A stretch of 64,000 bases of DNA from Bremerella sp. JC817. Its GTDB lineage: Bacteria; Planctomycetota; Planctomycetia; Pirellulales; Pirellulaceae. Position 1 is the stretch's first letter. Every line of letters starts with the position of its first letter. Under the pieces are notes generated by a model, which searched no databases, was not told the origin of the DNA, and saw only the letters and a list, made by a program, of their open reading frames with translations. This document shows positions 8,674-18,467 of the stretch, piece by piece. The stretch is taken from NCBI RefSeq assembly GCF_040718835.1, contig NZ_JBFEFG010000280.1, positions 930,001 through 994,000 on the forward strand, given 5' to 3'. The translations under genes were made by a program, and so were the position numbers.

Positions 8674-11553
8674 TTATTCGCCGGCGTGCCCATTAAGCAA
8701 TGGTTTGAGGTACTGACCGGTATAGCTCGCCTCGCAATCGGCGACTTGCTCCGGCGTTCCGGTCACGATAATCTCACCGCCGCCAGAACCACCTTCGGGG
8801 CCAAGATCGATCAGCCAGTCCGCACACTTGATCACGTCCAGGTTGTGCTCGATCACCAGCACCGTGTTCCCCTTGTCGACCAGCCGGCTCAAGACCGACA
8901 GCAGCCGACGAATGTCCTCGAAGTGCAGGCCAGTCGTCGGTTCGTCGAGGACGTACAGCGTCGAACCGGTTTCGGTTCGGGCCAACTCGGTCGCCAGCTT
9001 GATACGCTGGGCTTCACCGCCGGAAAGGGTCGTGCTGGGTTGGCCAAGCGAAAGGTAGCCAAGGCCGACGTCGCACAAACTGGCCAGCACACGATGAATG
9101 GTTGGCACCGCGTCGAAGAACTCGGCCGCTTCTTCGATCGGCAGGTTCAGCACGTCGGCGATCGACTGATCCTTGTATTTGACTCGCAGCGTCTGGCGGT
9201 TGAACCGTTTGCCATGGCAAGCGGGACACTCGACGAAGAGGTCTGGCAGGAAGTTCATTTCGATCTTCCGCAAACCTTGTCCCTGGCATTCCTCGCAGCG
9301 GCCACCTTTCACATTGAAGCTGAAACGTGACGCTTTGTAGCCATACTGTTTTGCCTGACGGGTTTCGGCGAAAACCTTTCGGATTTCGTCGAACACGCCG
9401 GTATAGGTGGCCGGGTTGCTGCGAGGTGTGCGGCCGATCGGCGACTGATCGATCGGGATCACTTTGTCGATCTGGCTTGTACCACGCAAGCTGGTGAACG
9501 GCCCAGGCCGCTGCGACGGCTGGCCAAGTCGGCGAAGCAGTGCCGGCGTGATCGTTTCGTTGACGAGCGAACTCTTCCCGCTGCCACTCACGCCGGTCAC
9601 GCAGACAAACGCACCTAACGGAACCTGCACGCCCACGTTCTTCAGATTGTTGGTGGTGGCACCTTCCAGCGAGATCATCCGCGTCTTGGCAATCTTGCGC
9701 CGCGATGGGGGAATCTCGATCTTCTTTCGGCCGGAAAGATATTGGCCGGTGATCGAACCATCGACATCCGAGACCACCGCAGGCGTCCCTTCGGCGATGA
9801 TCTGCCCGCCACGATGACCTGCCCCAGGCCCCACGTCGACGAGGCGATCGGCGACCCGCATGATCGCTTCGTCATGTTCGACGACGATCACTGTATTGCC
9901 ATGGTCTCGCAGTTCGACGAGCGCTTCAATCAAGCGATGATTATCACGCGAATGAAGCCCGATCGATGGTTCGTCGAGGATATAGCAGATGCCGACCAGG
10001 CCACTGCCGATGCCAGTTGCCAGGCGAACTCGCTGCAGTTCGCCACCGCTGAGCGTATCGGCTGCGCGGTCGAGCGTTAAGTAATCGGCCCCGACCTTCT
10101 CGAGGAAGGCGAGACGCTTGGCGATCTCGCGAACGATGGGCGTGGCGATCAGGCTCTCGTGTTCGTCGAACTCAAGTTCATCGAAGAAGCCACGGGCATC
10201 GTTGATACTCTTGCGGACGATCTCGTGGATGTTGTGATCGGCGACCCGGACAGCAAGTGCCTCAGGACGCAGTCGTGCACCATGGCAGGCAGGGCAGGGG
10301 AGTTTGCCACGGAACTTCGAGAGTTGTTCAAGCCGCTTCTTCCGCGTGGTGGTGACAAACTCTTTCTCCAGAGCGATCAACACGCCGAGGAACTTGTCGC
10401 CATCGCCCGAGAGAAGCTTCGTCCGTTGTTCTTCGCTCCAGTCGCTCAGCTTCGACGTGCGATCAACCTTCTGCTTGGTCAGAAACGCATCGAGTCCTTT
10501 GCTGAGCTTCGTCAACGAGGAGGCGGTCACGCCCCGCCAAGGTGCGATCGCTCCATCATCCAGCGAAATCTCGCGATCAGGCACAACCAGGTCAGGATCG
10601 AACTCTTCGCAAATGCCCAGGCCTTCGCACTTGGGGCACGTGCCGTAGGGGCTGTTGAAGCTGAACGTCCGTGGCTCGATGTCGATAAAGCTCAAGTTGC
10701 AATCGACGCAGGCCAGTTCGGTGTTGAAAATCTGATCGATCCAGGTTCCCTTCGGGTGATCTGGGTCGACGACGTCGGTATCGAGGTGGCAAGACAGCAG
10801 TCGGCCGTCACCCAGTTTCAGGGCCATCGCTACCGAGTCGCTCATGCGCGAGCGAAGGCCTTCGCGGATGATGATTCGGTCGACGACCGCTTCGATGGTG
10901 TGATTCTTCTTCGGATTGAGTTCCGGGACTTCGTCGATCTGATAGACCTCGTCATCGACGCGAACTCGCAGCAAGCCTTCGCGTCGGATCCGATCGATGA
11001 CTTCTTTGTGTGCCCCTTTGCGGCCTTGGACCATGGGGGCCATGATCATCAGCTTCGTTTCTTCAGGCAGGGCCAGAAGGCGATCCTGAATTTGTTCGGC
11101 CGTTTGCTGCGTGATCTCGAGACCGCACTTCCAGCAGTGAGGCTGCCCGAGGCGTGCCATCAGCAGACGCAGGTAGTCGTAGATCTCGGTGATCGTGGCG
11201 ACGGTACTGCGTGGGTTCTGGCTGCCGGTTCGCTGGTCGATACAGATGGTGGGCTGAAGGCCGACGATCAGATCGACGTCGGGGCGTTCCATCTGGTCCA
11301 GAAACTGCCGGGCATAGACCGACAAGCTTTCGACATATTGCCGCTGTCCTTCGGCGTATAAGGTGTCGAGCGCCAGAGAGCTTTTCCCGGAACCGCTTGG
11401 ACCGGTGATGACAATCAACTGGTCCCGGGGCAGGTCGATATCGACGTTCTTGAGATTGTGGACACGGGCCCCGCGAACGCTAATGCAAGAAGCATCTTGG
11501 GTCGGATCGATGGCAGACAGCTTGTCTCGATGAAAATCCACGATGGCAGACAA
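8674..11553 (-). CDS. uvrA: Excinuclease ABC subunit A (UvrA)
   Basis: The protein is 959 residues, the full UvrA length. It has two ABC ATPase modules: Walker [10 protein letters not shown] near residue 51, GVSGSGKSS near 660, and two LSGGE signatures with DEPSIGLH and DEPTTGLH Walker B regions. Zinc-finger CxxC pairs include [14 protein letters not shown] (twice) and CEECQG. UvrA recognises bulky DNA damage with UvrB. The start is uncertain: the frame opens at TTG (11551-11553) and a GTG lies four codons in; no strong ribosome-binding site is seen. It is divergent from the dGTPase-like gene. Confidence 0.97.
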   Translation of the reverse strand: MSAIVDFHRDKLSAIDPTQDASCISVRGARVHNLKNVDIDLPRDQLIVITGPSGSGKSSLALDTLYAEGQRQYVESLSVYARQFLDQMERPDVDLIVGLQPTICIDQRTGSQNPRSTVATITEIYDYLRLLMARLGQPHCWKCGLEITQQTAEQIQDRLLALPEETKLMIMAPMVQGRKGAHKEVIDRIRREGLLRVRVDDEVYQIDEVPELNPKKNHTIEAVVDRIIIREGLRSRMSDSVAMALKLGDGRLLSCHLDTDVVDPDHPKGTWIDQIFNTELACVDCNLSFIDIEPRTFSFNSPYGTCPKCEGLGICEEFDPDLVVPDREISLDDGAIAPWRGVTASSLTKLSKGLDAFLTKQKVDRTSKLSDWSEEQRTKLLSGDGDKFLGVLIALEKEFVTTTRKKRLEQLSKFRGKLPCPACHGARLRPEALAVRVADHNIHEIVRKSINDARGFFDELEFDEHESLIATPIVREIAKRLAFLEKVGADYLTLDRAADTLSGGELQRVRLATGIGSGLVGICYILDEPSIGLHSRDNHRLIEALVELRDHGNTVIVVEHDEAIMRVADRLVDVGPGAGHRGGQIIAEGTPAVVSDVDGSITGQYLSGRKKIEIPPSRRKIAKTRMISLEGATTNNLKNVGVQVPLGAFVCVTGVSGSGKSSLVNETITPALLRRLGQPSQRPGPFTSLRGTSQIDKVIPIDQSPIGRTPRSNPATYTGVFDEIRKVFAETRQAKQYGYKASRFSFNVKGGRCEECQGQGLRKIEMNFLPDLFVECPACHGKRFNRQTLRVKYKDQSIADVLNLPIEEAAEFFDAVPTIHRVLASLCDVGLGYLSLGQPSTTLSGGEAQRIKLATELARTETGSTLYVLDEPTTGLHFEDIRRLLSVLSRLVDKGNTVLVIEHNLDVIKCADWLIDLGPEGGSGGGEIIVTGTPEQVADCEASYTGQYLKPLLNGHAGE

Positions 11554-11907
11554 TCATGCTGGGCTGGAAAGACCGGGCCACACGCCTGCCCCTGCCATGG
11601 GGCAAACCCGACCTTAAAGGTATAAATGACGAGCGCTAATTCAGTTCAGGCTAACAGGGCCCGTCAGAGGTGGCAACTAGAGGTTAAGGGCCGAACCACT
11701 TACGTGGGAGATGCCGCAACACCTTAGGTGAATTGTCAGCGTCTGCCGACCGCGCCGAACTTAGGCCTCTACTGGGAGTTACGGCCGATGGGCGATATCT
11801 TAAGGGGCGTAGCCGAAAGGGAACGATTCAGGGGCTGCAACCGGATGTGATTTGCCTTGCGAACCGCATCAACACCGGAAAACGAGAGGCGTCCCGCAGA
11901 AGGAACC
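11554..11907. other. Divergent intergenic region, uvrA / dGTPase-like
   Basis: This 354-base gap between divergent genes holds no convincing reading frame, terminator or tRNA. It must carry the promoters of both uvrA and the HD-domain gene, but I could not pick a clear -35/-10 pair. Confidence 0.5.
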
Positions 11908-13017
11908 ATGCGAAGTTTCATGAATTACAACGAGCGAGAAGAGCGGCTTCTGGCGCCCTACGCGCTGCGGAGCCGACAATCGCGCGGTCGCGAGTTCGAT
12001 GAGCCCGACCACCCTTACCGCTCGCCATTTCAACGCGATCGCGACCGGATCATCCACAGCAGTTCCTTCCGCCGACTGGCCGACAAGACGCAAGTCTTCA
12101 TGAACATCAGCGACTATCATCGGACGCGTCTGACGCACACGATCGAAGTCGTCACCATTGCCCGCACGATCGGCCGCAGCCTGGGCCTGAACGAAGAATT
12201 GATCGAAGCACTGGGCTATCTGCACGATATCGGCCATCCACCGTTCGGCCATACAGGCGAAGACGTGCTGAAGGAATGCATGGTCGACTGCGGCGGTTTC
12301 TCGCACAACGCGTTCGGCCTGATCCTGGTAAAGCACCTGGAAGTTCGCAGTCCCCATTACGACGGATTGAACCTGACGTACGAGGTTCTGGAAGGGCAGC
12401 ATACCCGCGTCGACAAGCGTCAGATGACCTTTCTGCGGCCGCTGCTGGAAGCCCAGACGGTCGAATCGTGCGACAGTATCACCTACGACGCGCACGATGC
12501 CGACGACGCCTTAAAGCTGGGACTGGTCACCTTCGACGAGTTGATGCAGATTCCACTGTTTGCGCAAAGTGCCGAACGGGTCTATCAGCGCTACGGCGAA
12601 CTGACAGGACGCCGGCTGCGGAAGCTGGTCATTCGACAACTGATCGACCTGCAAGTGACCGACGTGACCGAGACGGCGCTGGAGCGTCTGGCGAAGTGGA
12701 ATCCGCAGACGCCGGAAGAGGCGGAGATGTGCGAACCGATCGTCACCGTCAGCGATGATCTGCGTGCGCAAAAGACGCAGCTCGAACAGTTTCTGTTCCA
12801 TCGTGTTTACCGCCATCCCGACATCGTCGAGTTCCGCGACCGGGGCCAGGACCAGCTTCGGCGGATGTATGACGGGTACCTTCGACGGCCGGAACTGATT
12901 CGCGGAAAGCTGGCGGAATGGGTCGACGTTTGGGGGCTGCCTCGGACGGTCGGCTATTACATCGGAACGATGACCGACTCCTACTGCCAACGGGAGTTTG
13001 ACGCCCATTTTCGGTAG
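11908..13017 (+). CDS. Deoxyguanosinetriphosphate triphosphohydrolase-like HD protein
   Basis: The 369-residue protein belongs to the dGTPase family of the HD superfamily, which removes triphosphate from dNTPs. It has the family start (YRSPFQRDRDRIIHSSSFRRL, about residues 37-57), the HD metal site (His77 in RLTHTIEV, HD at 106-107 in YLHDIGHPPFGH) and SYDAHDADDAL-type later Asp (here TYDAHDADDAL). The start was taken at 11908, with AAGGA a few bases upstream. Starts at 11857 and 11920 are alternatives. Confidence 0.92.
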   Translation: MRSFMNYNEREERLLAPYALRSRQSRGREFDEPDHPYRSPFQRDRDRIIHSSSFRRLADKTQVFMNISDYHRTRLTHTIEVVTIARTIGRSLGLNEELIEALGYLHDIGHPPFGHTGEDVLKECMVDCGGFSHNAFGLILVKHLEVRSPHYDGLNLTYEVLEGQHTRVDKRQMTFLRPLLEAQTVESCDSITYDAHDADDALKLGLVTFDELMQIPLFAQSAERVYQRYGELTGRRLRKLVIRQLIDLQVTDVTETALERLAKWNPQTPEEAEMCEPIVTVSDDLRAQKTQLEQFLFHRVYRHPDIVEFRDRGQDQLRRMYDGYLRRPELIRGKLAEWVDVWGLPRTVGYYIGTMTDSYCQREFDAHFR

Positions 13018-13117
13018 TCTATGGGGATGCTTTCCGAAGAATTGCGGAGTAGAATACGCACTCGGAATAGTGAACAGGTTTATCTTTTAAGGGGAGCTCG
13101 ACCTGCCTGAATGGGGG

Positions 13118-14239
13118 TTGCTGGCGCAACCGCCTCGTATCGGGTCGGCTCCTGCAGGGTCTCTCGTGGCGCTGATCGTTCTTAGAATCGTTTTCATCCT
13201 GGTGGCGGCCGGGGTGGGCATCACCGTCATCCAGGTAGATGCCTTTCGTAGCGCGCTGCAAGATCAGCCCTTCTGGGCTTTTATCGGGGTGTTGATCCTG
13301 GCGTTTGGTGTCATCGGCATCGATATCGGCGTCAAGAACAAGCGATACGACACCATCTCAGGCGTCTACTTTGGTCTGCTGGTCGGACTTTCCTTAACGT
13401 ATATCCTCGGGCTCATTACGCAGGTCTGGTTCCCTACGGAAAACCCTGGCGCCGTGACGGCTCACCGGGCACTTCAGTTGGTGGTGGGGATGGTGCTGTG
13501 CTATTCCTGTATCAGCCTCGTGCTGCAAACCAAAGATGACTTCCGCTTCATCATCCCTTACGTCGAATTCGCCAAGGAAGTGAAGGGGCCGAAGCCTTAC
13601 GTGCTGGATACCAGCATCGTGATCGACGGCCGGATCGCCGACGTGGTCGAGACCGGGTTCTTCGACAACGTGCTGATCATGCCTCGGTTCGTTTTGGCGG
13701 AGTTGCAGGGCATTGCCGACAGCAGCGACAAGCTGAAGCGCAGCCGTGGACGTCGCGGGCTCGACATCTTGAATCGCTTGCGAAACAACGATCAGGTCGA
13801 CCTGAAGATCCACGACCGCGAAACGCCCGACATGGAAGGGCAGCCGGTCGATATGAAGCTGGTCCTTCTGGCGAAACTGCTGGAAGGGAAGATCGTCACC
13901 GGCGACTACAACTTGAACAAAGTGGCCAAGCTGCATAACGTCGAGGTGATCAACCTCAACGAAATCGCCAACGCCCTGAAACCCGTCTTTTTGCCAGGCG
14001 AACATCTTTCGGTTCGGATTGTCAAAAAGGGGGAAGAAGACAGCCAAGGGGTTGGTTACCTGGACGACGGCACGATGATTGTCGTCGAAGGTGGTCGCGA
14101 TCACATCAATTCGCAGGTCCGCATTCTGGTTACCAGTGTGCTGCAGACCAGCGCTGGCCGCATGATCTTCGGTCGCTACGAATCGCTCGAAGGGGGCGGA
14201 TCTGGCGGTCACAAGACTCATGCGAATACCTCGGCCTAA
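13118..14239 (+). CDS. PIN-TRAM domain membrane protein (YacL-like)
   Basis: A 373-residue protein with four N-terminal membrane segments (about 15-38, 50-70, 80-102, 118-136), a PIN nuclease domain beginning YVLDTSIVIDGR (Asp164), and a C-terminal TRAM domain of about 60 residues. This is the YacL layout. PIN domains cut RNA using clustered acidic residues. A good ribosome-binding site (AAGGGGAG, 13089-13096) lies 6 bases before an in-frame CTG at 13103 and 21 before the TTG at 13118, so translation may start at CTG. A TAA at 13088 excludes longer forms. It is followed by rsfS. Confidence 0.9.
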   Translation: MLAQPPRIGSAPAGSLVALIVLRIVFILVAAGVGITVIQVDAFRSALQDQPFWAFIGVLILAFGVIGIDIGVKNKRYDTISGVYFGLLVGLSLTYILGLITQVWFPTENPGAVTAHRALQLVVGMVLCYSCISLVLQTKDDFRFIIPYVEFAKEVKGPKPYVLDTSIVIDGRIADVVETGFFDNVLIMPRFVLAELQGIADSSDKLKRSRGRRGLDILNRLRNNDQVDLKIHDRETPDMEGQPVDMKLVLLAKLLEGKIVTGDYNLNKVAKLHNVEVINLNEIANALKPVFLPGEHLSVRIVKKGEEDSQGVGYLDDGTMIVVEGGRDHINSQVRILVTSVLQTSAGRMIFGRYESLEGGGSGGHKTHANTSA

Positions 14240-14291
14240 CCCTGGCCCACGTACCGAACTACATTCGTCTCCTGTTATCTGAAGCAATCGC

Positions 14292-14702
14292 GTGACTGAT
14301 TCCGAAAAGCCTGAAACTCCCGCCGCCGGCGACAATCGCAGCCTTCAATTGGCCACGGCCGCCGCGCAAGTGATTGAAGACAACAAGGGACGCGATATCT
14401 GCATCCTCGACATGCGGCACCTGACGCCGATCTTCGACTACTTCGTCATTGGCACCGGTGGCAGCCGCCGCCAATTGCACGCCATGAGCGAAGAGATCGA
14501 CGACAAGCTCGAAAAAGAGATGGGCGACCGCCGCATGGGCCGCGAGGGATACGACGAAAGCCGTTGGATCCTGCTGGACTATGGAACGGTCGTGTGTCAC
14601 CTCTTCGACGAAGAGACCCGCGAGTACTTCCAACTGGAGCAGTTGTGGGGCGACGCCAAGAAGGTTGATATGACCAACATCCTTCGCAGCCCCGGCGAAT
14701 AG
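14292..14702 (+). CDS. rsfS: Ribosomal silencing factor RsfS (Iojap family)
   Basis: The 136-residue protein matches RsfS, which binds ribosomal protein uL14 and blocks subunit joining when nutrients are short. Landmarks are the ILDMRHLTPIFDYFVIGTG segment, SRRQLHAMSEEI, GYDESRWILLDYG and VVCHLFDEETREYFQLEQLWGDA, split across residues 36-130. It starts at GTG, 52 bases after the PIN-TRAM gene, and probably shares its transcript. Confidence 0.95.
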   Translation: MTDSEKPETPAAGDNRSLQLATAAAQVIEDNKGRDICILDMRHLTPIFDYFVIGTGGSRRQLHAMSEEIDDKLEKEMGDRRMGREGYDESRWILLDYGTVVCHLFDEETREYFQLEQLWGDAKKVDMTNILRSPGE

Positions 14703-14794
14703 TCTTTCCCCGGGTCCCCTTGGGACCGTATCTGGGTGATAATCGGAAACTGAGGCCTATCTGATCCAAGGTCGCTTGTTTCGCGTCTTTCCGT

Positions 14795-14972
14795 CCCCTC
14801 GCCCCTTTGGCGAGAGGGTTAGGGTGAGGGGTGAAGCAAGTACCAGCGTTCCAAATAGGTTCAGAGGTTGGCTCTCGATGGATGTCGAGAAGATGCGTCG
14901 ACGCTTCTCTACAATTTGGCATCGAGGTCTGTAATCCCTCACCCTGGCCCTCTCCCTTCGAGGGAGAGGGGA
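14795..14972. repeat. Inverted pair of REP-like palindromes
   Basis: Unit one (14795-14832) has CCCTCGCC-CCTTT-GGCGAGAGGG followed by TTAGGGTGAGGGG. Unit two (14936-14972) is its inverted form: CCCTCACCCTGGCCC then a CTCTCCC/GGGAGAG hairpin. About 100 bases separate them, including a nested palindrome near 14887-14909 (GAGAAG, GCGTCGACGC, TTCTC). This layout resembles the bacterial interspersed palindromes built from paired REP units. It fills most of the 309-base gap between rsfS and argS and lies just upstream of argS. Confidence 0.75.
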
Positions 14973-15011
14973 CAAGAAGAGTTACGACAGAATTTTTCTC
15001 TAAGCCAAGCT

Positions 15012-16988
15012 ATGAACATTCTTGCTCTGTTGCGTGCCCGGTTTCAGCCTGTCCTTCAGCCGATGACGGACGATGTTGCTCCGTTGCTGGACATGATCCG
15101 CCCGGCTGGCGATCCGAAGTTTGGCGACTACCAGGCCAACTTTGCGATGGGCCTGGCCAAGAAGGTGGGCAAGTCGCCACGTGACCTGGCCGCCGAGATC
15201 GTGGCCGCGGTTCAGCTCGACGACTTGTGCGAAACGCCGGAAGTCGCCGGACCAGGCTTCATCAACTTGAAGCTGCGCGACTCGTGGATTCAACAGCAGC
15301 TCGATTCCGCCCAGGCCGATCCGCGCCTTGGGGTCGACAAGACCGAGACCGCCAAGACCTACATCGTCGACTACTCTTCGCCGAACGTTGCCAAGCCGAT
15401 GCATGTCGGGCACATCCGCAGCACGGTGATCGGCGACGCGATCTGCCGAACTTTGAAATTCATGGGGCACAACGCCATCAGTGATAACCATCTCGGCGAC
15501 TGGGGAACGCAGTTCGGGATGATCATTTATGGTTATAAGAACTTTGCTGACGCCGATGCCTACAAGGCGGCCCCGGTGCCTGAGCTGTCGCGAATCTATC
15601 GCGTCGTGCGTGGCTTGATGGACTACTTCGACGCCAAGAAGGAACTGCCGACGCTCGAGGCGAAGTTGGCCGAGCGCACCACGGAATGCGAAGCACTGAA
15701 AGCGGCCGGCGAACCTGCCGACAAGGCAGAAGCGAAGAAGCAGAAGAAAGAGCTTGGTCGCCTGCAATCGCAGATGGACGACTTGACCAAAGACATCGCC
15801 GCCACGCAGGCCAAGATTGCCAAGACCGAAGACTCACCGCAAGCAAGCGCGATGGCTGCCCAGCATGCCAACATCGCCGAGGCCGTTCTGCAAGAGACGG
15901 TCAAGCTGCACCAAGGGGACGAGCAGAACCTGGCGTTGTGGAAAGAGTTTCTGCCTTACTGCGAAGACGAAATCAAACGCGTCTACGAACGGCTGAAGGT
16001 CACCTTCGATTACCAGCTGGGCGAAAGCTTCTATCACGATCGCCTGGCATCGGTGGTCGAAGAGTTTGAGAAAAAGGGCTTGGCGAAGGAGTCAGAAGGG
16101 GCGACGTGCGTCTTCCTGGATGGCTTCAAGGCTCCGATGATCATCCGCAAGCGAGATGGTGCGTTCCTCTATTCGACGACCGACCTCGCCACGATTCAGT
16201 ACCGCATGGAAACGTGGAAGCCTGACGCGATTCTGTACGTCGTCGACTTCCGCCAGGGCGAGCACTTCGACAAGTTGTTTGCCGCGACAAGGCTGTGGGG
16301 CTTCAACGACATCGAGCTGAAGCATGTCAGCTTCGGTACCGTGATGGGGGACGATGGCAAGCCGTTCAAGACCCGTTCCGGCGATACGGTCGGGCTGGAA
16401 GGCTTGCTGGACGAAGCCGTTGCGCGAGCCTTCAAAGTGGTGAGCGACGCCGACGATGCCGCTCCGGAAGGTCCTTCACTCGACGACGCCCAGCGGAAGC
16501 AAATTTCGGAAACGGTGGGGATCGCCGCGCTGAAGTATGGCGACCTGTCGCAGAACCGCGAGTCGGACTACAAGTTCAGCTACGACAAGATGCTGGCCCT
16601 GCAGGGGAACACGGCGACCTACATGCAGTACGCGTATGCTCGTGTGCAAAGCATCTTCCGTCGCGGTGAAGTCGACATCGCAACGCTACGAACCAGCGGC
16701 GCGAAGATCGTCATCGAGCATCCTGCCGAACGTCAATTGGCGATCGCTGTGCTGCGGTTCTCGGAAGCCCTGGACGATGTTCTGGCCGACTATCGCCCGA
16801 ACTACCTGACGAACTACTTGTTCGATCAGTTGGCCAAGTCGTACAGCACGTTCTTCGATCAGTGCAAAGTGCTGAAGGCAGACACTGAAGAGCAGAAGAA
16901 CAGCCGGCTCTTGCTTTGCGATTTGACCGCTCGGGTGTTACAACAAGGCCTGAATCTGTTGGGCATCGATACCGTCGAGAAGATGTAG
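15012..16988 (+). CDS. argS: Arginyl-tRNA synthetase
   Basis: From the ATG at 15012 the protein has 658 residues. It shows the class I signature with HVGH (131-134), the following IRSTVIGDAICR, the DNHLGDWGTQFGM block, an FGTVMGDDGKPFKTRSG region in place of KMSKS, and the all-helical C-terminal anticodon domain ending LLGIDTVEKM. A charged coiled-coil-like insertion of about 90 residues (about 205-300) makes it longer than typical bacterial ArgS. The frame stays open upstream through the REP-like repeat to 14868, but that extension is not conserved. The methyltransferase gene follows after 16 bases. Confidence 0.96.
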   Translation: MNILALLRARFQPVLQPMTDDVAPLLDMIRPAGDPKFGDYQANFAMGLAKKVGKSPRDLAAEIVAAVQLDDLCETPEVAGPGFINLKLRDSWIQQQLDSAQADPRLGVDKTETAKTYIVDYSSPNVAKPMHVGHIRSTVIGDAICRTLKFMGHNAISDNHLGDWGTQFGMIIYGYKNFADADAYKAAPVPELSRIYRVVRGLMDYFDAKKELPTLEAKLAERTTECEALKAAGEPADKAEAKKQKKELGRLQSQMDDLTKDIAATQAKIAKTEDSPQASAMAAQHANIAEAVLQETVKLHQGDEQNLALWKEFLPYCEDEIKRVYERLKVTFDYQLGESFYHDRLASVVEEFEKKGLAKESEGATCVFLDGFKAPMIIRKRDGAFLYSTTDLATIQYRMETWKPDAILYVVDFRQGEHFDKLFAATRLWGFNDIELKHVSFGTVMGDDGKPFKTRSGDTVGLEGLLDEAVARAFKVVSDADDAAPEGPSLDDAQRKQISETVGIAALKYGDLSQNRESDYKFSYDKMLALQGNTATYMQYAYARVQSIFRRGEVDIATLRTSGAKIVIEHPAERQLAIAVLRFSEALDDVLADYRPNYLTNYLFDQLAKSYSTFFDQCKVLKADTEEQKNSRLLLCDLTARVLQQGLNLLGIDTVEKM

Positions 16989-17004
16989 TTGCCAGGGAGG
17001 CAGC

Positions 17005-17925
17005 ATGCCAAGGAAGGGTTCCAAGAAGACCTCGCTCCAGTTCGCGTTGAATGCCGTCTATCACGGGCACTCGCGCGACGTGCTGCAAAGCTTCCCCGAT
17101 GAAGTGGTCGACTGCGTGGTGAGCAGCCCTCCTTACTTCCAGCAGCGAAACTACGACGGCGACGACCAGATCGGTCAAGAGACCTCGCCGGAAGAGTATG
17201 TCCAGAGCCTGGTCGAAGTCTTCCGCGAAGTGCGCCGGACGCTTAAAGAAACCGGCGCTTTGTGGCTGGTGCTCGGCGACAAATACCTCGACGGCGAATT
17301 ACTTGGTCTGCCATGGCAAGTCGCGTTAGCTTTGCGTAGCGATGGCTGGAAGCTGCGCAGCGATGTGATCTGGCACAAACCCAACGCCATGCCCAGCAGC
17401 GTGAAGACGCGCCCCACAACCGATCACGAGTATGTCTTTCTACTGGTGAAGAACAACCAGTACTTCTACGACGCCGACGCCATTCGCGAGCCACACGTTA
17501 CCTTCAGCGAGAACAGCAAGATGAAGGGGGGCCGCAACCACTTTCATCGTCGCGGAAGCACGCCAGAGGCGGGCAAGAATGGAGGCAGCAGCAATCTGCA
17601 CGATGCTCGCTGGGACCAGGCCTTTCATCCCAAGGGACGCAACAAGCGGACGGTCTGGTCGATTCCGTTGTCGAAGTTCCGCGACGCGCACTTCGCCGTC
17701 TTTCCAGAGACCTTGGTTGAAACCTGCATCAATGCGACCTGCCCGGAAGATGGCGTCGTGCTCGATCCGTTTCTGGGAAGTGGTACCACGGCGCTCGTTG
17801 CTCAGCGTTTGGGACGAAGCTATCTCGGCATCGATCAATCGCAGAAGTACGTCGAGATGGCGAAGGGGCGTCTTGCGGATGCCAGCCGCGGGCAGATGAG
17901 CCTGCCTGGCGTCGCGAAGCAATAG
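17005..17925 (+). CDS. Orphan DNA methyltransferase, beta class, likely N4-cytosine
   Basis: The 306-residue protein has the motif IV SPPY (41-44) before the motif I DPFLGSGTT (254-262), which is the beta-class order. SPPY rather than DPPY is typical of N4-cytosine methyltransferases, so it probably makes m4C (family knowledge, not proof). VIWHKPNAMPSS and the late YLGID support the family. It starts 16 bases after argS with AGGGAGG ahead of the ATG, so it is probably co-transcribed. No restriction endonuclease gene lies next to it, which suggests a solitary methyltransferase. The target site cannot be read from sequence. Confidence 0.92.
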   Translation: MPRKGSKKTSLQFALNAVYHGHSRDVLQSFPDEVVDCVVSSPPYFQQRNYDGDDQIGQETSPEEYVQSLVEVFREVRRTLKETGALWLVLGDKYLDGELLGLPWQVALALRSDGWKLRSDVIWHKPNAMPSSVKTRPTTDHEYVFLLVKNNQYFYDADAIREPHVTFSENSKMKGGRNHFHRRGSTPEAGKNGGSSNLHDARWDQAFHPKGRNKRTVWSIPLSKFRDAHFAVFPETLVETCINATCPEDGVVLDPFLGSGTTALVAQRLGRSYLGIDQSQKYVEMAKGRLADASRGQMSLPGVAKQ

Positions 17926-17940
17926 CGAACGAGTGGCCGG

Positions 17941-18363
17941 TTAAGCCGTCTTGGGGGAGGCAGGCGATCGCGATTTCCACGCCACCCAGGCAATCGCCAC
18001 GATCGTTCCCAAAAGCACGCAGCCCAGCAGCGGCAAGCTGTGCGTCAGCTTCATCCAGCCAAAGCTTTCCAGGTACAAGTACCAGCGACGTGGTGGATCA
18101 GGCCGAACGACCGGCGTCAACAACAAACCGACAAAGAAGCTCGCGACGATCAGGGCCAGGGCGACATGGCTTCGCCGCAGATAGCTAATCGCCACCAGGG
18201 CCAGCAATGTGCCTGGCAGGTATTGAAGGTAGGGGAGCGAAGCGAAGACGACCTGACCACGAAAGGCGGCGAAGAGTCCGAGCACGAGGGCGATCAGGCC
18301 GAGTTTCCACGCCGGTGTGACCCAGTCGACGGGGGCTCGATCTGGAGCGGTTTCAAAGTCCAT
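17941..18363 (-). CDS. Small multi-pass membrane protein
   Basis: The 140-residue protein is mostly hydrophobic, with four probable membrane segments (about 19-37, 38-58, 66-84, 108-130) after a polar start. I recognise no family. It converges on the methyltransferase gene, with stops 15 bases apart, and lies downstream of the sialidase-like gene on the same strand. Confidence 0.7.
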   Translation of the reverse strand: MDFETAPDRAPVDWVTPAWKLGLIALVLGLFAAFRGQVVFASLPYLQYLPGTLLALVAISYLRRSHVALALIVASFFVGLLLTPVVRPDPPRRWYLYLESFGWMKLTHSLPLLGCVLLGTIVAIAWVAWKSRSPASPKTA

Positions 18364-18467
18364 GGAAGTACCTTCGCAGAATCGCTGGCGGACGAAAGCA
18401 ACTGCCAGTCAGCTTCGCATGATTCCGCGGATCCGGCAACGATTTTGCCGGATCGGATGCGTTCGGC

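Noticed and set aside
10159..11361. Long plus-strand frame (400 codons) opposite uvrA
   Set aside because: Antisense to a conserved gene; typical of GC-rich codon use, no motif seen.
14868..15011. In-frame N-terminal extension of ArgS
   Set aside because: It translates the REP-like repeat; ArgS homologues begin near the ATG at 15012.
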